Part shown: in pieces, positions 6,381 to 14,375 of the stretch
Numbering within the stretch: position 1 is the stretch's first letter
Layout: each line of letters opens with the position of its first letter
Assembly (NCBI GenBank): GCA_029007015.1
Contig: JAQXHB010000033.1
Span: forward strand, 1-27,629
From: Bacillota bacterium
GTDB lineage: Bacteria > Bacillota > Clostridia > Oscillospirales > Acutalibacteraceae
DNA length: 27,629 nucleotides
Direction: 5' to 3'
Position numbers and translations under genes: made by a program
The notes under the pieces: model-generated
Told to the model about the DNA's origin: nothing
The model's database searches: none
What the model saw: the letters and a program-made list of their open reading frames with translations, nothing else

Positions 6381-7190
6381 TTGGATAACAGAGCCATTGG
6401 CGTTTTTGATTCGGGGCTGGGCGGTTTGACTGTGGTCAAGCAACTTATGAAAGTGCTCCCGAATGAAAATATTATATATTTCGGTGACACCGGCAGAGTC
6501 CCTTACGGCAGCCGCAGTGACACCGCCATCAGGCGATACGCCGGTCAGGATGTCAACTTCTTGCTGTCAAACGATGTCAAGTTGGTTGTTGCCGCGTGCG
6601 GCACCGTCAGTTCGGTTGCACCAGATGTGGCCGACGGCTTGCCCGTTCCGTTTGTCGATGTTGTTCAGCCGGCTGCGCGCGTCGCCGCCCAATCGACTCG
6701 CAACGGTAAAATCGGCGTCATCGGCACGGCGGCAACCATTGCCAGCGGCTCCTTTGAGCGCGCTGTTCATGCCTGCAATCCCGAGGCGCAGGTAGTTCAC
6801 AACTCTTGTCCCCTGTTTGTGCCGCTGGTCGAGTCGGGCTGGTTCGACTGCAACGACCCGGTCGTAATAAACACCGTGGAGCGCTATTTACAGCCGATAA
6901 TTGACGCCGGTGTTGACACACTCATACTTGGCTGTACCCATTATCCCATTTTGTCCGATGCCATCGCGTCAGTGATGGGGGAGGAAGTTAGCCTCATCAA
7001 CATTGGCATTGCGGCGGCAAATACCGTTGCAAACATACTCGACTGCCATGATATACGCGGCCATCATGAGCATGTCAAAAACCACTTTTTCGTCAGCGAC
7101 ACGGTGCGCTCATTTGAGCAAACGGCATCAATTTTGCTCGGCGAAAATGCCGACTTTGATGTCGAGCACATTGATATTGAACAATACTGA
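6381..7190 (+). CDS. murI: Glutamate racemase
   Basis: The 269-aa enzyme makes D-glutamate for peptidoglycan by a two-base mechanism using two cysteines. Both are visible: Cys73 in VVAACGTVSS and Cys185 in ILGCTHYP. The N-terminal GVFDSGLGGLTV holds the conserved Asp-Ser pair (10-11), and GDTGRVPYG (35-43) is also typical. In most homologues the first cysteine sits in CNT; here it is CGT, so the Asn that helps bind substrate is replaced by Gly. The start is placed at TTG 6381, giving (M)DNRAIGVFDSG, the usual beginning of MurI, with GGGTGA just upstream; a GTG at 6369 would add four residues. First gene of a tightly packed unit. Confidence 0.93.
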   Translation: MDNRAIGVFDSGLGGLTVVKQLMKVLPNENIIYFGDTGRVPYGSRSDTAIRRYAGQDVNFLLSNDVKLVVAACGTVSSVAPDVADGLPVPFVDVVQPAARVAAQSTRNGKIGVIGTAATIASGSFERAVHACNPEAQVVHNSCPLFVPLVESGWFDCNDPVVINTVERYLQPIIDAGVDTLILGCTHYPILSDAIASVMGEEVSLINIGIAAANTVANILDCHDIRGHHEHVKNHFFVSDTVRSFEQTASILLGENADFDVEHIDIEQY

Positions 7191-7202
7191 AAAGGCGATA
7201 AT

Positions 7203-7619
7203 ATGAAAGATGTTGTTATAAATATTTGCGGAAAAATCGACGACGGTCATTCGGTTGATAATATTGAATTTGCGGCCGTCGGCCGATATGAGTGTGACGG
7301 CGGCCGTTATGAGTTGAGTTATGATGACGGACAAACCGTGGACGCGCCTGTTGTCAGCCGAATTATCATCGAGAGCGACGGCACCGCCATAATTGAACGC
7401 ACCGGCGGGATAAACTCGCGCCTGAACATCAAGGAAGGGTGCCGCACCCAAAGCAGTTACCAAATACCTGAGGGTGAACTGCTGATGGGAATTAACGGCA
7501 TCACGGTTGACAATCGGTTAACGCAGAGCGGCGGTCAGGTTAGACTCTGTTACTCAATTGATATCAACGCGGCTCTGCAAAGCAAAAACGAGGTTCTTAT
7601 AACAGTCAAGGAGGCATAA
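7203..7619 (+). CDS. DUF1934 family protein (YwiB-like)
   Basis: This 138-aa, beta-rich protein is predicted to form a small lipocalin-like barrel. It opens with VVINICGKIDDGHSVDNIEF and continues with alternating strands (YELSYDD, RIIIESDGTAIIERTGG, LRLCYSID-type end), typical of the DUF1934 family. In Bacillus subtilis the family member YwiB lies directly before argS, and the same order holds here with only three bases between the stop and the argS start codon. The biochemical role is not established; the link to argS is conserved, but its meaning is unclear. The ATG at 7203 follows AAAAGGCGATAAT. Confidence 0.8.
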   Translation: MKDVVINICGKIDDGHSVDNIEFAAVGRYECDGGRYELSYDDGQTVDAPVVSRIIIESDGTAIIERTGGINSRLNIKEGCRTQSSYQIPEGELLMGINGITVDNRLTQSGGQVRLCYSIDINAALQSKNEVLITVKEA

Positions 7620-7622
7620 GCC

Positions 7623-9311
7623 ATGTCAAGGACAATTAACAACGCCAAAAGCGATATAAAACAGATTATTATGACGGCGCTTGGCCGTGCCGTTGCCGAC
7701 GGCAAGTTTGCCGCTGAGCCGCTGCCCGCCTTTGCCATAGAGGTGCCGGCCGACCGCACCCACGGCGACTACGCCGTTAACGCGGCCATGGCTTGGGCAC
7801 GCGTGCTCAAGGCGGCACCGCGTTCTATTGCCGAGACACTGGTATCCTACTTCGATTTTGGCGGCACATATATTGACCGCTGTGAAATTGCCGGCCCCGG
7901 TTTCATCAATTTCTTTGTTGATGAGCGGTTCTACGCCGATATTCTGCTCGAGATAAAAGAAGCAGGCGACAACTACGGCCGCTCCGAATTCGGCCACGGC
8001 AAGCGCATTTTAGTCGAGTTTGTTTCTGCCAATCCGACCGGACCGATGCACATCGGAAATGCACGCGGCGGGGCCATTGGCGACTGTCTGGCATCGGTGC
8101 TCGACTGTGCCGGATACGAGGTTGCGCGCGAATTTTATGTCAATGACGCCGGCAACCAGATTGAAAAATTTAAAACATCGCTCGAGGCGCGCTATCTGCA
8201 ACTGTTTGACAGCAGTGTCGAAATCCCCGAGGACGCCTATCTCGGTGAGGACATCATTGCCCACGCCAAGGCATTTGCCGAGATTAACGGTGATAAATTT
8301 GTAGGCGCCGACAGCGAAACGCGCAGGCAGGCTCTGTGCGACTTTGCACTGCCGAAAAATATACAAAAACTTAAGGATGACCTTAAAAAATACCGCATCG
8401 AGTATGATAACTGGTTTCTTGAGAGCACTCTGCACCAAAGCGGCAGGGTAGACGAGATTATCAAATTGATGACCGACAAGGGCCACACATATACGCAGGA
8501 CGGCGCACTTTGGTTCCGCTCAACCACCTTTGGCGAGGACAAAGACCGAGTGCTCGTACGCGCTAACGGCATACCTACCTATGTGGTGCCGGACATTGCC
8601 TATCACTACAACAAACTGGTTGAACGCGGCTATGACATCGCAATTGATGTGCTGGGCGCCGACCACCACGGCTATGTACCGCGCATGAGAGCGGCTTTGT
8701 CGGCGCTGGAGGTTGACCCGAACCGGCTTGATGTGGTCATCATGCAGATGGTTCGACTGATTAAAAACGGCGAGACATACAAGTTGTCAAAGCGCTCGGG
8801 CAAGGCGGTTACGCTTGAGACATTGCTTGATGAAATTCCGATTGATGCCGCCCGTTTCTTCTTCAATCTGCGTGAGCCAAACAGTCATCTCGAATTTGAC
8901 CTTGATTTGGCTGTGGAACAGTCCAGTCAAAACCCGGTTTACTATGTGCAGTATGCACATGCGCGTATTTGCAGTCTTGTCCGTGCTCTGGCGGCCGACG
9001 GAATTGCACCGCGCGAAATGACAGCCGATGCACTTCGCTGTCTGACCAGTGACGAGGAGCACCAACTCATACGCCACATGGCCACCCTCGAGGATGAGAT
9101 AGTTGCCGCCGCAAAGGCTTATGACCCGTCCAAAATAACTCGCTATGTAATCGAACTGGCCACCCTTTTCCACAGGTTTTATAACGCCTGCCATGTCAAG
9201 GGCGAGAGTGACGATATTCTGCAGGCTCGTCTTTGCCTATGTCTGTGCGTCAAGCAGATTTTGTGCAATGTACTTCGCATGCTTAAAATCACCGCGCCGG
9301 AGGAAATGTAA
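7623..9311 (+). CDS. argS: Arginyl-tRNA synthetase
   Basis: The 562-aa class I enzyme charges tRNA-Arg with arginine. It has the N-terminal Add-1 type domain, then the HIGH-box equivalent HIGN at residues 143-146 (inside GPMHIGNARGGAIGD). A downstream loop YKLSKRSGKAVTLETLLDEI corresponds to the KMSKS region, and an all-helical DALR anticodon-binding domain ends the protein (from about 445, with NPVYYVQYAHARICS). The length is normal. AGGAGG-like purines before ATG 7623 overlap the end of the DUF1934 gene. The stop codon overlaps the next start (TAATG), implying translational coupling. Confidence 0.96.
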   Translation: MSRTINNAKSDIKQIIMTALGRAVADGKFAAEPLPAFAIEVPADRTHGDYAVNAAMAWARVLKAAPRSIAETLVSYFDFGGTYIDRCEIAGPGFINFFVDERFYADILLEIKEAGDNYGRSEFGHGKRILVEFVSANPTGPMHIGNARGGAIGDCLASVLDCAGYEVAREFYVNDAGNQIEKFKTSLEARYLQLFDSSVEIPEDAYLGEDIIAHAKAFAEINGDKFVGADSETRRQALCDFALPKNIQKLKDDLKKYRIEYDNWFLESTLHQSGRVDEIIKLMTDKGHTYTQDGALWFRSTTFGEDKDRVLVRANGIPTYVVPDIAYHYNKLVERGYDIAIDVLGADHHGYVPRMRAALSALEVDPNRLDVVIMQMVRLIKNGETYKLSKRSGKAVTLETLLDEIPIDAARFFFNLREPNSHLEFDLDLAVEQSSQNPVYYVQYAHARICSLVRALAADGIAPREMTADALRCLTSDEEHQLIRHMATLEDEIVAAAKAYDPSKITRYVIELATLFHRFYNACHVKGESDDILQARLCLCLCVKQILCNVLRMLKITAPEEM

Positions 9312-10117
9312 TGTTAAACCGTAACACTTTATTCCCGCGCAAAGAATCTCCCGGCATTTCGACTGCATATCGCTGGTTTGGCGTCGCCCTGTTGGCGATA
9401 GGATGCTTTTTCGAGATTACTGCGCTTTTTGCCGGTGTGGTGACATTTTTCTCCGTCTTTCCGCTCGTGCTGTTCTTTCTGATGCTTGTCTACATGCTGC
9501 TGCCAACGGCGACAATCAGCAAGTTAAAAGAAATCAAAGCAGTTGAAGCCATAGTTAAGATAATCTCAAATGCCGTGCTGTTTATCGTTATTGCGGTTTT
9601 GTGCATCGGTATGTTTATGTTCATATATTCCAGTTCGACTTATTTAGAGCAGCCGAATACTGTCATCGTCATGGGCTGTCAGGTTAACGGCGACACGCCC
9701 AGCGTGATGCTGAATAACCGCATCAGCGCCGCATACGACTATCTGATTGAAAATGAAAATGCAGTGTGCATCGCTACCGGCGGCACCGGCTCGGGAGAGA
9801 ACATCAGCGAGGCCGAGGCTATCAAGCGCGAACTTGTCAGTCGCGGCATCGACAGCGACCGTATTTATCTGGACGATCAGTCGGTAAATACGGCTGAAAA
9901 TATTGCAAATGCTGCAAAAATCATTGAGGACAACCACCTTGATACAAATGTTGTCATTGCCACCGACGGCTATCATCAAATGCGCTCGCAAAAGACTGCG
10001 GCTACCCACGGACTGACAGCGACCGCACTCAACAGCACCACTCCGTGGTACATTGCCGAGCCAATGATACTCAGAGAAATTTGCGCTGTCGCTAAATGCA
10101 CATTACTGGGTTATTGA
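9311..10117 (+). CDS. DUF218 (YdcF/ElyC-like) membrane protein
   Basis: This 268-aa protein has three predicted membrane helices (about 21-42, 44-64 and 86-106) and then a DUF218 domain (about 116-260), starting VIVMGCQVNG and containing ATGGTGSGENISEAEAIKRE and SVNTAENI. Members such as ElyC and SanA affect envelope integrity and lipid-carrier or peptidoglycan metabolism; the exact reaction is unknown. Its ATG overlaps the argS stop by one base, with GGAGG seven bases upstream. The domain is expected outside the membrane or at its surface. Confidence 0.85.
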   Translation: MLNRNTLFPRKESPGISTAYRWFGVALLAIGCFFEITALFAGVVTFFSVFPLVLFFLMLVYMLLPTATISKLKEIKAVEAIVKIISNAVLFIVIAVLCIGMFMFIYSSSTYLEQPNTVIVMGCQVNGDTPSVMLNNRISAAYDYLIENENAVCIATGGTGSGENISEAEAIKRELVSRGIDSDRIYLDDQSVNTAENIANAAKIIEDNHLDTNVVIATDGYHQMRSQKTAATHGLTATALNSTTPWYIAEPMILREICAVAKCTLLGY

Positions 10118-10127
10118 GGATGCTGAC

Positions 10128-10796
10128 ATGACAAGAATTTATCTGGTTAGGCACTGTCAGGCTTTGGGCAATGTCAGCAAGCGCTTTCAGGGGCAGACTG
10201 ACGGTGACATTACTGATATCGGGCGCCATCAACTGGAGTGTCTTGAGGCCCGATTTAAAGGTGTGCATGTTGACAAGATTTACTCCAGTCCGCTCAAAAG
10301 GGCATATTTGACGGCCGAGGCTATAGGCCGTGGCTGCGGTGTCAGCGAGGTTATTGTCGACAATGGGTTGATTGAGATTAACGGCGGCAATCTTGAGAAT
10401 CACACGGTTGATGAAATGAACGAAATCGACCCGGAACAGACCAAGAACTGGTTTTCGACATTTCATCTCTTTTCACCTGCGGGCGGTGAATCTACCGCGC
10501 ATGTTTATCACCGAATGTACGATACTGTGTCAAGATTAGCGGAGGAAAATGACGGCAAGGTCATTGCTATTGCTTCGCACGGCTGTGCCATTCGCTGTTT
10601 GATGTGTGCAATCAAGGGGCTGCCCATTGAGAAGATTTACGATAATGTCGGCTGGGTCGACAATACCGGCGTCTGCATTATCGAATATGAACGAGGCAAG
10701 TACAACATCGTGTGTGAGAATGACACTTCACATTATGATGAGCGGTTGCTGAGTGAAAGAAAGCCGATGTGGTTTACCGCCGCCGACGGAGAGTGA
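10128..10796 (+). CDS. Histidine phosphatase (phosphoglycerate-mutase-like) family protein
   Basis: This 222-aa protein belongs to the branch-1 histidine phosphatases. The catalytic motif is LVRHCQALGN, with His9 the phospho-acceptor; the usual RHG is RHC here. SSPLKRAYLTAEAI carries the second arginine, IEING the acid region, and IASHGCAIR the second catalytic histidine. These proteins remove phosphate from small metabolites (for example phosphoglycerate, alpha-ribazole phosphate or sugar phosphates), and the substrate here is not evident. An EI(N)xGxxE-like region is present but degenerate (EINGGNLEN). GAGG lies before the ATG; ruvX starts five bases after the stop. Confidence 0.88.
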   Translation: MTRIYLVRHCQALGNVSKRFQGQTDGDITDIGRHQLECLEARFKGVHVDKIYSSPLKRAYLTAEAIGRGCGVSEVIVDNGLIEINGGNLENHTVDEMNEIDPEQTKNWFSTFHLFSPAGGESTAHVYHRMYDTVSRLAEENDGKVIAIASHGCAIRCLMCAIKGLPIEKIYDNVGWVDNTGVCIIEYERGKYNIVCENDTSHYDERLLSERKPMWFTAADGE

Positions 10797-10801
10797 TTTG
10801 T

Positions 10802-11215
10802 TTGAAGAAAATAATGGGCGTTGACCTTGGCCGCGCAAGGACGGGCATCGCCATGAGCGATTATGGGTGCAAAATGGCATTCCCGCGCGAGGTTATACAT
10901 GAATGGAACGAACAGCGGCTAATCGATAAAATTGCCGATTTTGCCATGTTGAACGATATCGGTGAAATTGTTGTAGGACTGCCGATAAACATGGACGGCA
11001 GTCACGGAGATAGAGCACACGAATGTGAACGATTGTCAAATTTAATTGCTGAACGAACTAAACTGCCGGTTAGGCTATGGGACGAGCGATGTTCAACCGT
11101 TTGTGCATATAACGCATTTGACGAAGCAGGAAAATTCGGCAAGAAGCGCCGCGAGACAGTCGATGCTGCCGCGGCTGCAGTGATTTTGCAGAGTTATTTA
11201 GATAGTAAAAATTAA
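10802..11215 (+). CDS. ruvX: Putative Holliday junction resolvase / rRNA-processing nuclease RuvX (YqgF)
   Basis: This 137-aa protein has the RNase H-like fold of YqgF. It shows MGVDLGRARTGIAMSD with the first catalytic Asp (residue 8), EIVVGLPINMDGS (conserved GLP), LWDERCSTVCA with a catalytic Glu, and DAAAAAVILQSYL with the last acidic residue. Family members act in 16S rRNA 5'-end processing or as junction resolvases. The longer open frame starts inside the previous gene. The TTG at 10802 is preferred because GGAGAG lies eight bases upstream and the resulting N-terminus, MKKIMGVDLG, fits the family. Last gene of the murI operon. Confidence 0.92.
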   Translation: MKKIMGVDLGRARTGIAMSDYGCKMAFPREVIHEWNEQRLIDKIADFAMLNDIGEIVVGLPINMDGSHGDRAHECERLSNLIAERTKLPVRLWDERCSTVCAYNAFDEAGKFGKKRRETVDAAAAAVILQSYLDSKN

Positions 11216-11216
11216 A

Positions 11217-11254
11217 TGGCAGGATGGCTGTGTTTTTTCAGTCATCCTGCCAAA
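11217..11254 (+). terminator. Terminator after ruvX
   Basis: TGGCAGGATGGCTG pairs with CAGTCATCCTGCCA with one G-T pair around TGTTTTTT, followed by AAAATTATTTAATT. The stem is strong and the T-tract imperfect. It closes the murI-ruvX unit. The open frame of the next regulator runs back into this hairpin. Confidence 0.75.
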
Positions 11255-11280
11255 ATTATTTAATTATAGGTGCGTATGGG

Positions 11281-11901
11281 GTGGTCGTAATCAGCAAACA
11301 CAGTGTAAATAATTCACATAAGACCAGCAGGAGTTGTCGGTTATTATGTGTTGAACAGATTATGAAAATGACCGATGAAACATGCCCTATTACCGCCGGC
11401 GAAATTGTTGCATTGCTCAAAGTACATGGCATCAAGGCTGAACGCCGCAGTATATATCGCGACATATCGACCCTATGCGAGCACGGGATGGATATTATCT
11501 ACTCAGCCGCAGGAAAAAGGGGATACTATCTGGCGGCAAACGAGTTTGAAACTGCCGAGGTGCAACTAATTATCAGCAGTTTATATGCTTGCAATTTTAT
11601 CACTGACAGGCAGGCGCAAAAAATTACCGACAAACTGCTCAAAATGCTCAGTCCAAACAGCGGTGCCAAAATTGTTATTCCGCGACATACCAAAAATGCC
11701 GCCAACGAAAAATTGCTATATATTCTCGATGCCGCCATAACCGCAATAAACGACAAAAGGTGCGCACGAATATGCACTCAAATCAGCACAATATCATCAG
11801 GCATCGACTCACTGAAGGTGTCAGACGGGCGGCTGTACTTGGTGCTCTCGAGCGGTCTGCACATCAACACCGAAAAGGTGTGCAGGATAGATGTAATATA
11901 A
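11281..11901 (+). CDS. Short WYL-type transcriptional regulator, C-terminally truncated
   Basis: A winged-helix domain of the YafY/HTH_11 kind covers about residues 10-75 (ITAGEIVALLKVHGIKAERR, SIYRDISTLCEHGMDI, then RGYYLA). The middle helices (AEVQLIISSLYACNFIT) also match WYL regulators. These proteins usually have about 300 residues, with a WYL ligand-binding domain and a C-terminal WCX domain. Here the protein has 207 residues and stops at the equivalent of the RVDRI strand (VCRIDVI), with a shrunken WYL part and no WCX part. The start is uncertain: GTG 11281 has AGGTG upstream, whereas ATG 11362 would cut into the first helix. There is no clear promoter. It may be a functional short form or a decaying gene. 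Confidence 0.65.
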   Translation: MVVISKHSVNNSHKTSRSCRLLCVEQIMKMTDETCPITAGEIVALLKVHGIKAERRSIYRDISTLCEHGMDIIYSAAGKRGYYLAANEFETAEVQLIISSLYACNFITDRQAQKITDKLLKMLSPNSGAKIVIPRHTKNAANEKLLYILDAAITAINDKRCARICTQISTISSGIDSLKVSDGRLYLVLSSGLHINTEKVCRIDVI

Positions 11902-11902
11902 A

Positions 11903-11942
11903 ACAGCCGGATAAACCGCAAAATGCGATAAATGCCGGCTGT
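11903..11942. terminator. Bidirectional terminator between the WYL regulator and ychF
   Basis: ACAGCCGG (11903-11910) pairs with CCGGCTGT (11935-11942); an inner CGCA/TGCG pair can extend the structure. On the minus strand the hairpin is followed by TTTTATATT, on the plus strand by GATTATTTTA, so it can serve both convergent genes. Confidence 0.65.
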
Positions 11943-11959
11943 GATTATTTTATACGAAT

Positions 11960-13054
11960 TTACACATTAAATCTGAACAGGACTATGTCACCGTCGTTCA
12001 TTACATAATCCTTGCCCTCACTGCGGACAAGTCCTTTCTCCTTGGCGGCAGTCATAGAACCGCACGCCATCAAATCGTCGTAAGACACCACTTCCGCGCG
12101 GATAAATCCGCGCTCAAAGTCGGAGTGAATTTTGCCGGCTGCTTGCGGCGCCTTGGTGCCCTTTGTAATTGTCCAAGCCCTAACTTCCGGCTTTCCGGCT
12201 GTCAGGTATGAGATTAGACCGAGCAGGCTGTAACAAGCCTTAATGAGGCGGTCAAGGCCCGACTGCTCAAGCCCAAGTTCAGAGAGAAACAGCCCCTTTT
12301 CTTCATCGTCCATACCGGCAATCTGAGCCTCTAATTCGGCGCAAATGGGCAAGCACTCGGCCTGCTCGGACTGAGCCAACTGTTTGACCTTAGCAAAATT
12401 TGCATTTGAGTCAATGCCGGCGGTGAAGTCGGCCTCACTCATATTGCACGCATAGATAACAGGCTTGGACGAAAGCAGGGCAGTGGTGTTGATGATTTCG
12501 GCCTCGGCATCGTCGCAATCAATAGAACGGGCGGGTTTGCCGCTCTCGAGGTGCGCCATCAGGCGGCCGAGAAAATCAACCTCAGTCTGTACCGATTTGT
12601 CGCCCTTGAGCAGTTTGTTTGCCTTATCAAGGCGGCGCTGAACCATCTCCATATCGGAGAAAATCAGTTCCAAATTGATGGTCTCAATGTCTCGAAGCGG
12701 GTCGACAGAGCCATCGACATGAATGATATCAGTGCTCTCGAAGCAACGGACAACATGGACAATCGCGTCAACCTCGCGGATGTGCGACAGAAACTTGTTG
12801 CCGAGTCCCTCGCCCTTGGACGCGCCACGCACAAGACCGGCGATATCGACAAATTCAATCGTAGCAGGGGTGCGCTTGTCGGGGTCGTACATCTCACACA
12901 GGCGGTCAATGCGCTCATCAGGCACGCTGACCATGCCAACATTCGGCTCGATTGTGCAAAACGGATAATTGGCCGACTGTGCGCCGGCGTTGGTAATTGC
13001 GTTAAATAGGGTAGACTTGCCGACATTCGGCAAACCGACAATTCCGAGTTTCAT
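11960..13054 (-). CDS. ychF: Redox-responsive ATPase/GTPase YchF (Obg family)
   Basis: The 364-aa protein has the P-loop GLPNVGKST (residues 7-15), DIAGLVRGASKGEGLGNKFL (G3 region) and, instead of the GTP-specific NKxD, the sequence NMSE, as in the ATP-preferring YchF subfamily. A helical insert lies near 130-200, and a C-terminal TGS domain ends ...YVMNDGDIVLFRFNV. YchF binds ribosomes and influences stress responses and translation. AAAGGATG lies ten bases before the ATG. The gene is alone on the minus strand, divergent from yicC with which it shares the upstream region. Confidence 0.96.
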   Translation of the reverse strand: MKLGIVGLPNVGKSTLFNAITNAGAQSANYPFCTIEPNVGMVSVPDERIDRLCEMYDPDKRTPATIEFVDIAGLVRGASKGEGLGNKFLSHIREVDAIVHVVRCFESTDIIHVDGSVDPLRDIETINLELIFSDMEMVQRRLDKANKLLKGDKSVQTEVDFLGRLMAHLESGKPARSIDCDDAEAEIINTTALLSSKPVIYACNMSEADFTAGIDSNANFAKVKQLAQSEQAECLPICAELEAQIAGMDDEEKGLFLSELGLEQSGLDRLIKACYSLLGLISYLTAGKPEVRAWTITKGTKAPQAAGKIHSDFERGFIRAEVVSYDDLMACGSMTAAKEKGLVRSEGKDYVMNDGDIVLFRFNV

Positions 13055-13089
13055 TGTAAATTAACATCCTTTCGGGATAAACTTATTAC

Positions 13090-13118
13090 ATTATAACGGC
13101 TACACACAAAATAATCAA
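13090..13118 (-). promoter_or_regulatory. Promoter of ychF
   Basis: On the minus strand: TTGATT (plus 13113-13118), 17 bases, then a perfect TATAAT (plus 13090-13095). It lies back to back with the yicC promoter. Confidence 0.7.
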
Positions 13119-13137
13119 GTAATTTAGGGCGATTGTG

Positions 13138-13167
13138 TTGACAAAAGGGTATAATTTTTGGTATGAT
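13138..13167 (+). promoter_or_regulatory. Promoter of the yicC-spoVM housekeeping unit
   Basis: A perfect TTGACA (13138-13143), 18 bases, then TATGAT (13162-13167). The start site would be near 13174, about 40 bases before the yicC start. An extra TATAAT at 13150-13155 is wrongly spaced for this -35. Confidence 0.7.
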
Positions 13168-13213
13168 ATTATGAAATGTAATACAATTATTTATGAAACG
13201 GGATGTTGCTTTT

Positions 13214-14092
13214 ATGATACAGAGCATGACCGGCTACGGCCGCGGCGAATACAGCAACGGTAACTGCTCGGCCGTCATCGAACTGCGCGCCGTCAACCAC
13301 CGCTACTTTGAGTTATCGGTCAAGGCACCGCGCAGTTGCGGTTTCATTGATGACAAGGTGAAGGGGGTGCTGCAGCAGCGCATTGCCCGCGGCAAGGTTG
13401 ACGCCTTTGTCACATTCACAAACGAGAGTGACGACGGCTCGGTTGTTGAAATTAACCGCTCGCTGATGAACGGTTACTGTGCCGCCATGCGTTCAATTGC
13501 CGACGAGTGCGGCCTCGACAGCAGTTTTTCTGCCGACACAATCGCACGCTTTCCCGATGTACTCACGGTCAAGAAACAGCAACTTGACGAGGATGAAGTG
13601 TGGCAAACCCTTTGTCCGGCGCTCAATGCCGCACTTGATGAATTTGTCACGATGCGGCATATTGAGGGTGAAAAACTGAAAAGCGATATCATGTCGCGTC
13701 TGCAGTTCATCTTGGACAAGGTATCATTTGTTGAACAGCGCTCACCGCAGACGGTGCAGGCCTACCGTGAGCGTCTGGAAGCGCGCATCAAGGAATTGCT
13801 CGGCAGTGCTGAGGTGGACGAGCAGCGTCTGCTGACTGAAACGGCCGTATTTGCCGACAAAATAGCCGTCGCAGAGGAGACGGTGCGACTTCGCAGTCAC
13901 ATCGACCAGATGACTGCCCTGCTGAGCAGTGATGAGGCTATCGGACGCAAACTCGATTTTTTGGTGCAGGAGATGAACCGCGAAACAAACACCATCGGCA
14001 GTAAGGCGCAGGACATCGAGATTGCGCATACCGTTGTGGATATTAAGGCTGAAATCGAGAAGATTCGAGAGCAAATTCAAAACATAGAATAG
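13214..14092 (+). CDS. yicC: YicC family endoribonuclease
   Basis: This 292-aa protein opens with MIQSMTGYGRGEY, the hallmark N-terminus of YicC/YloC. It continues with ELRAVNHRYFELSVKAPR, and ends with the DUF1855 part, containing RKLDFLVQEMNRETNTIGSK and a coiled-coil-like tail. Family members are metal-dependent endoribonucleases; in Escherichia coli YicC affects small-RNA turnover. The start at 13214 gives the family's usual first residues; an ATG at 13193 has no binding site and adds seven atypical residues. First gene of the large unit, directly before remA as in Bacillus. Confidence 0.92.
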   Translation: MIQSMTGYGRGEYSNGNCSAVIELRAVNHRYFELSVKAPRSCGFIDDKVKGVLQQRIARGKVDAFVTFTNESDDGSVVEINRSLMNGYCAAMRSIADECGLDSSFSADTIARFPDVLTVKKQQLDEDEVWQTLCPALNAALDEFVTMRHIEGEKLKSDIMSRLQFILDKVSFVEQRSPQTVQAYRERLEARIKELLGSAEVDEQRLLTETAVFADKIAVAEETVRLRSHIDQMTALLSSDEAIGRKLDFLVQEMNRETNTIGSKAQDIEIAHTVVDIKAEIEKIREQIQNIE

Positions 14093-14105
14093 GGAGGATG
14101 CGCAA

Positions 14106-14375
14106 ATGAAACTGGTTAATATCGGGTTTGGAAACATGGTTTCGTCCGACAGAATAATCGCCATTGTATCGCCTGAATCAGCACCTATTAAGCGCATCAT
14201 TCAAGATGCGAAGGAGCGCGGCACCCTTATCGACGCCACCCACGGCCGCCGCACAAGGGCTGTACTGGTGACCGACAGCGACCACATCATACTGACCTAT
14301 CTTCAGTGCGAGACGGTGTCAAACCGGCTGGACGGCGGCGAAACATTCGATACGGAGGCTGATGAAGGTGAATAA
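14106..14375 (+). CDS. remA: DUF370 regulator RemA
   Basis: This 89-aa protein matches RemA over its whole length: MKLVNIGFGNMVSSDRIIAI, then SAPIKRIIQDAKERGTLIDA and THGRRTRAVLVTDSDHIILT. In Bacillus subtilis RemA forms oligomeric rings that bind DNA and activate biofilm matrix and osmoprotection genes. In clostridia the gene keeps the position between yicC and gmk, although its targets are less well known. GGGAGG precedes the ATG. The acidic tail (ETFDTEADEGE) is overlapped by the gmk start. Confidence 0.93.
   Translation: MKLVNIGFGNMVSSDRIIAIVSPESAPIKRIIQDAKERGTLIDATHGRRTRAVLVTDSDHIILTYLQCETVSNRLDGGETFDTEADEGE

Noticed and set aside
11224..11280. N-terminal extension of the WYL regulator
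   Set aside because: It starts within the loop and stem of the ruvX terminator and shows no family similarity.
13150..13155. TATAAT as the -10 box for yicC
   Set aside because: It is only six bases from TTGACA; TATGAT at 13162 has the correct 18-base spacing.
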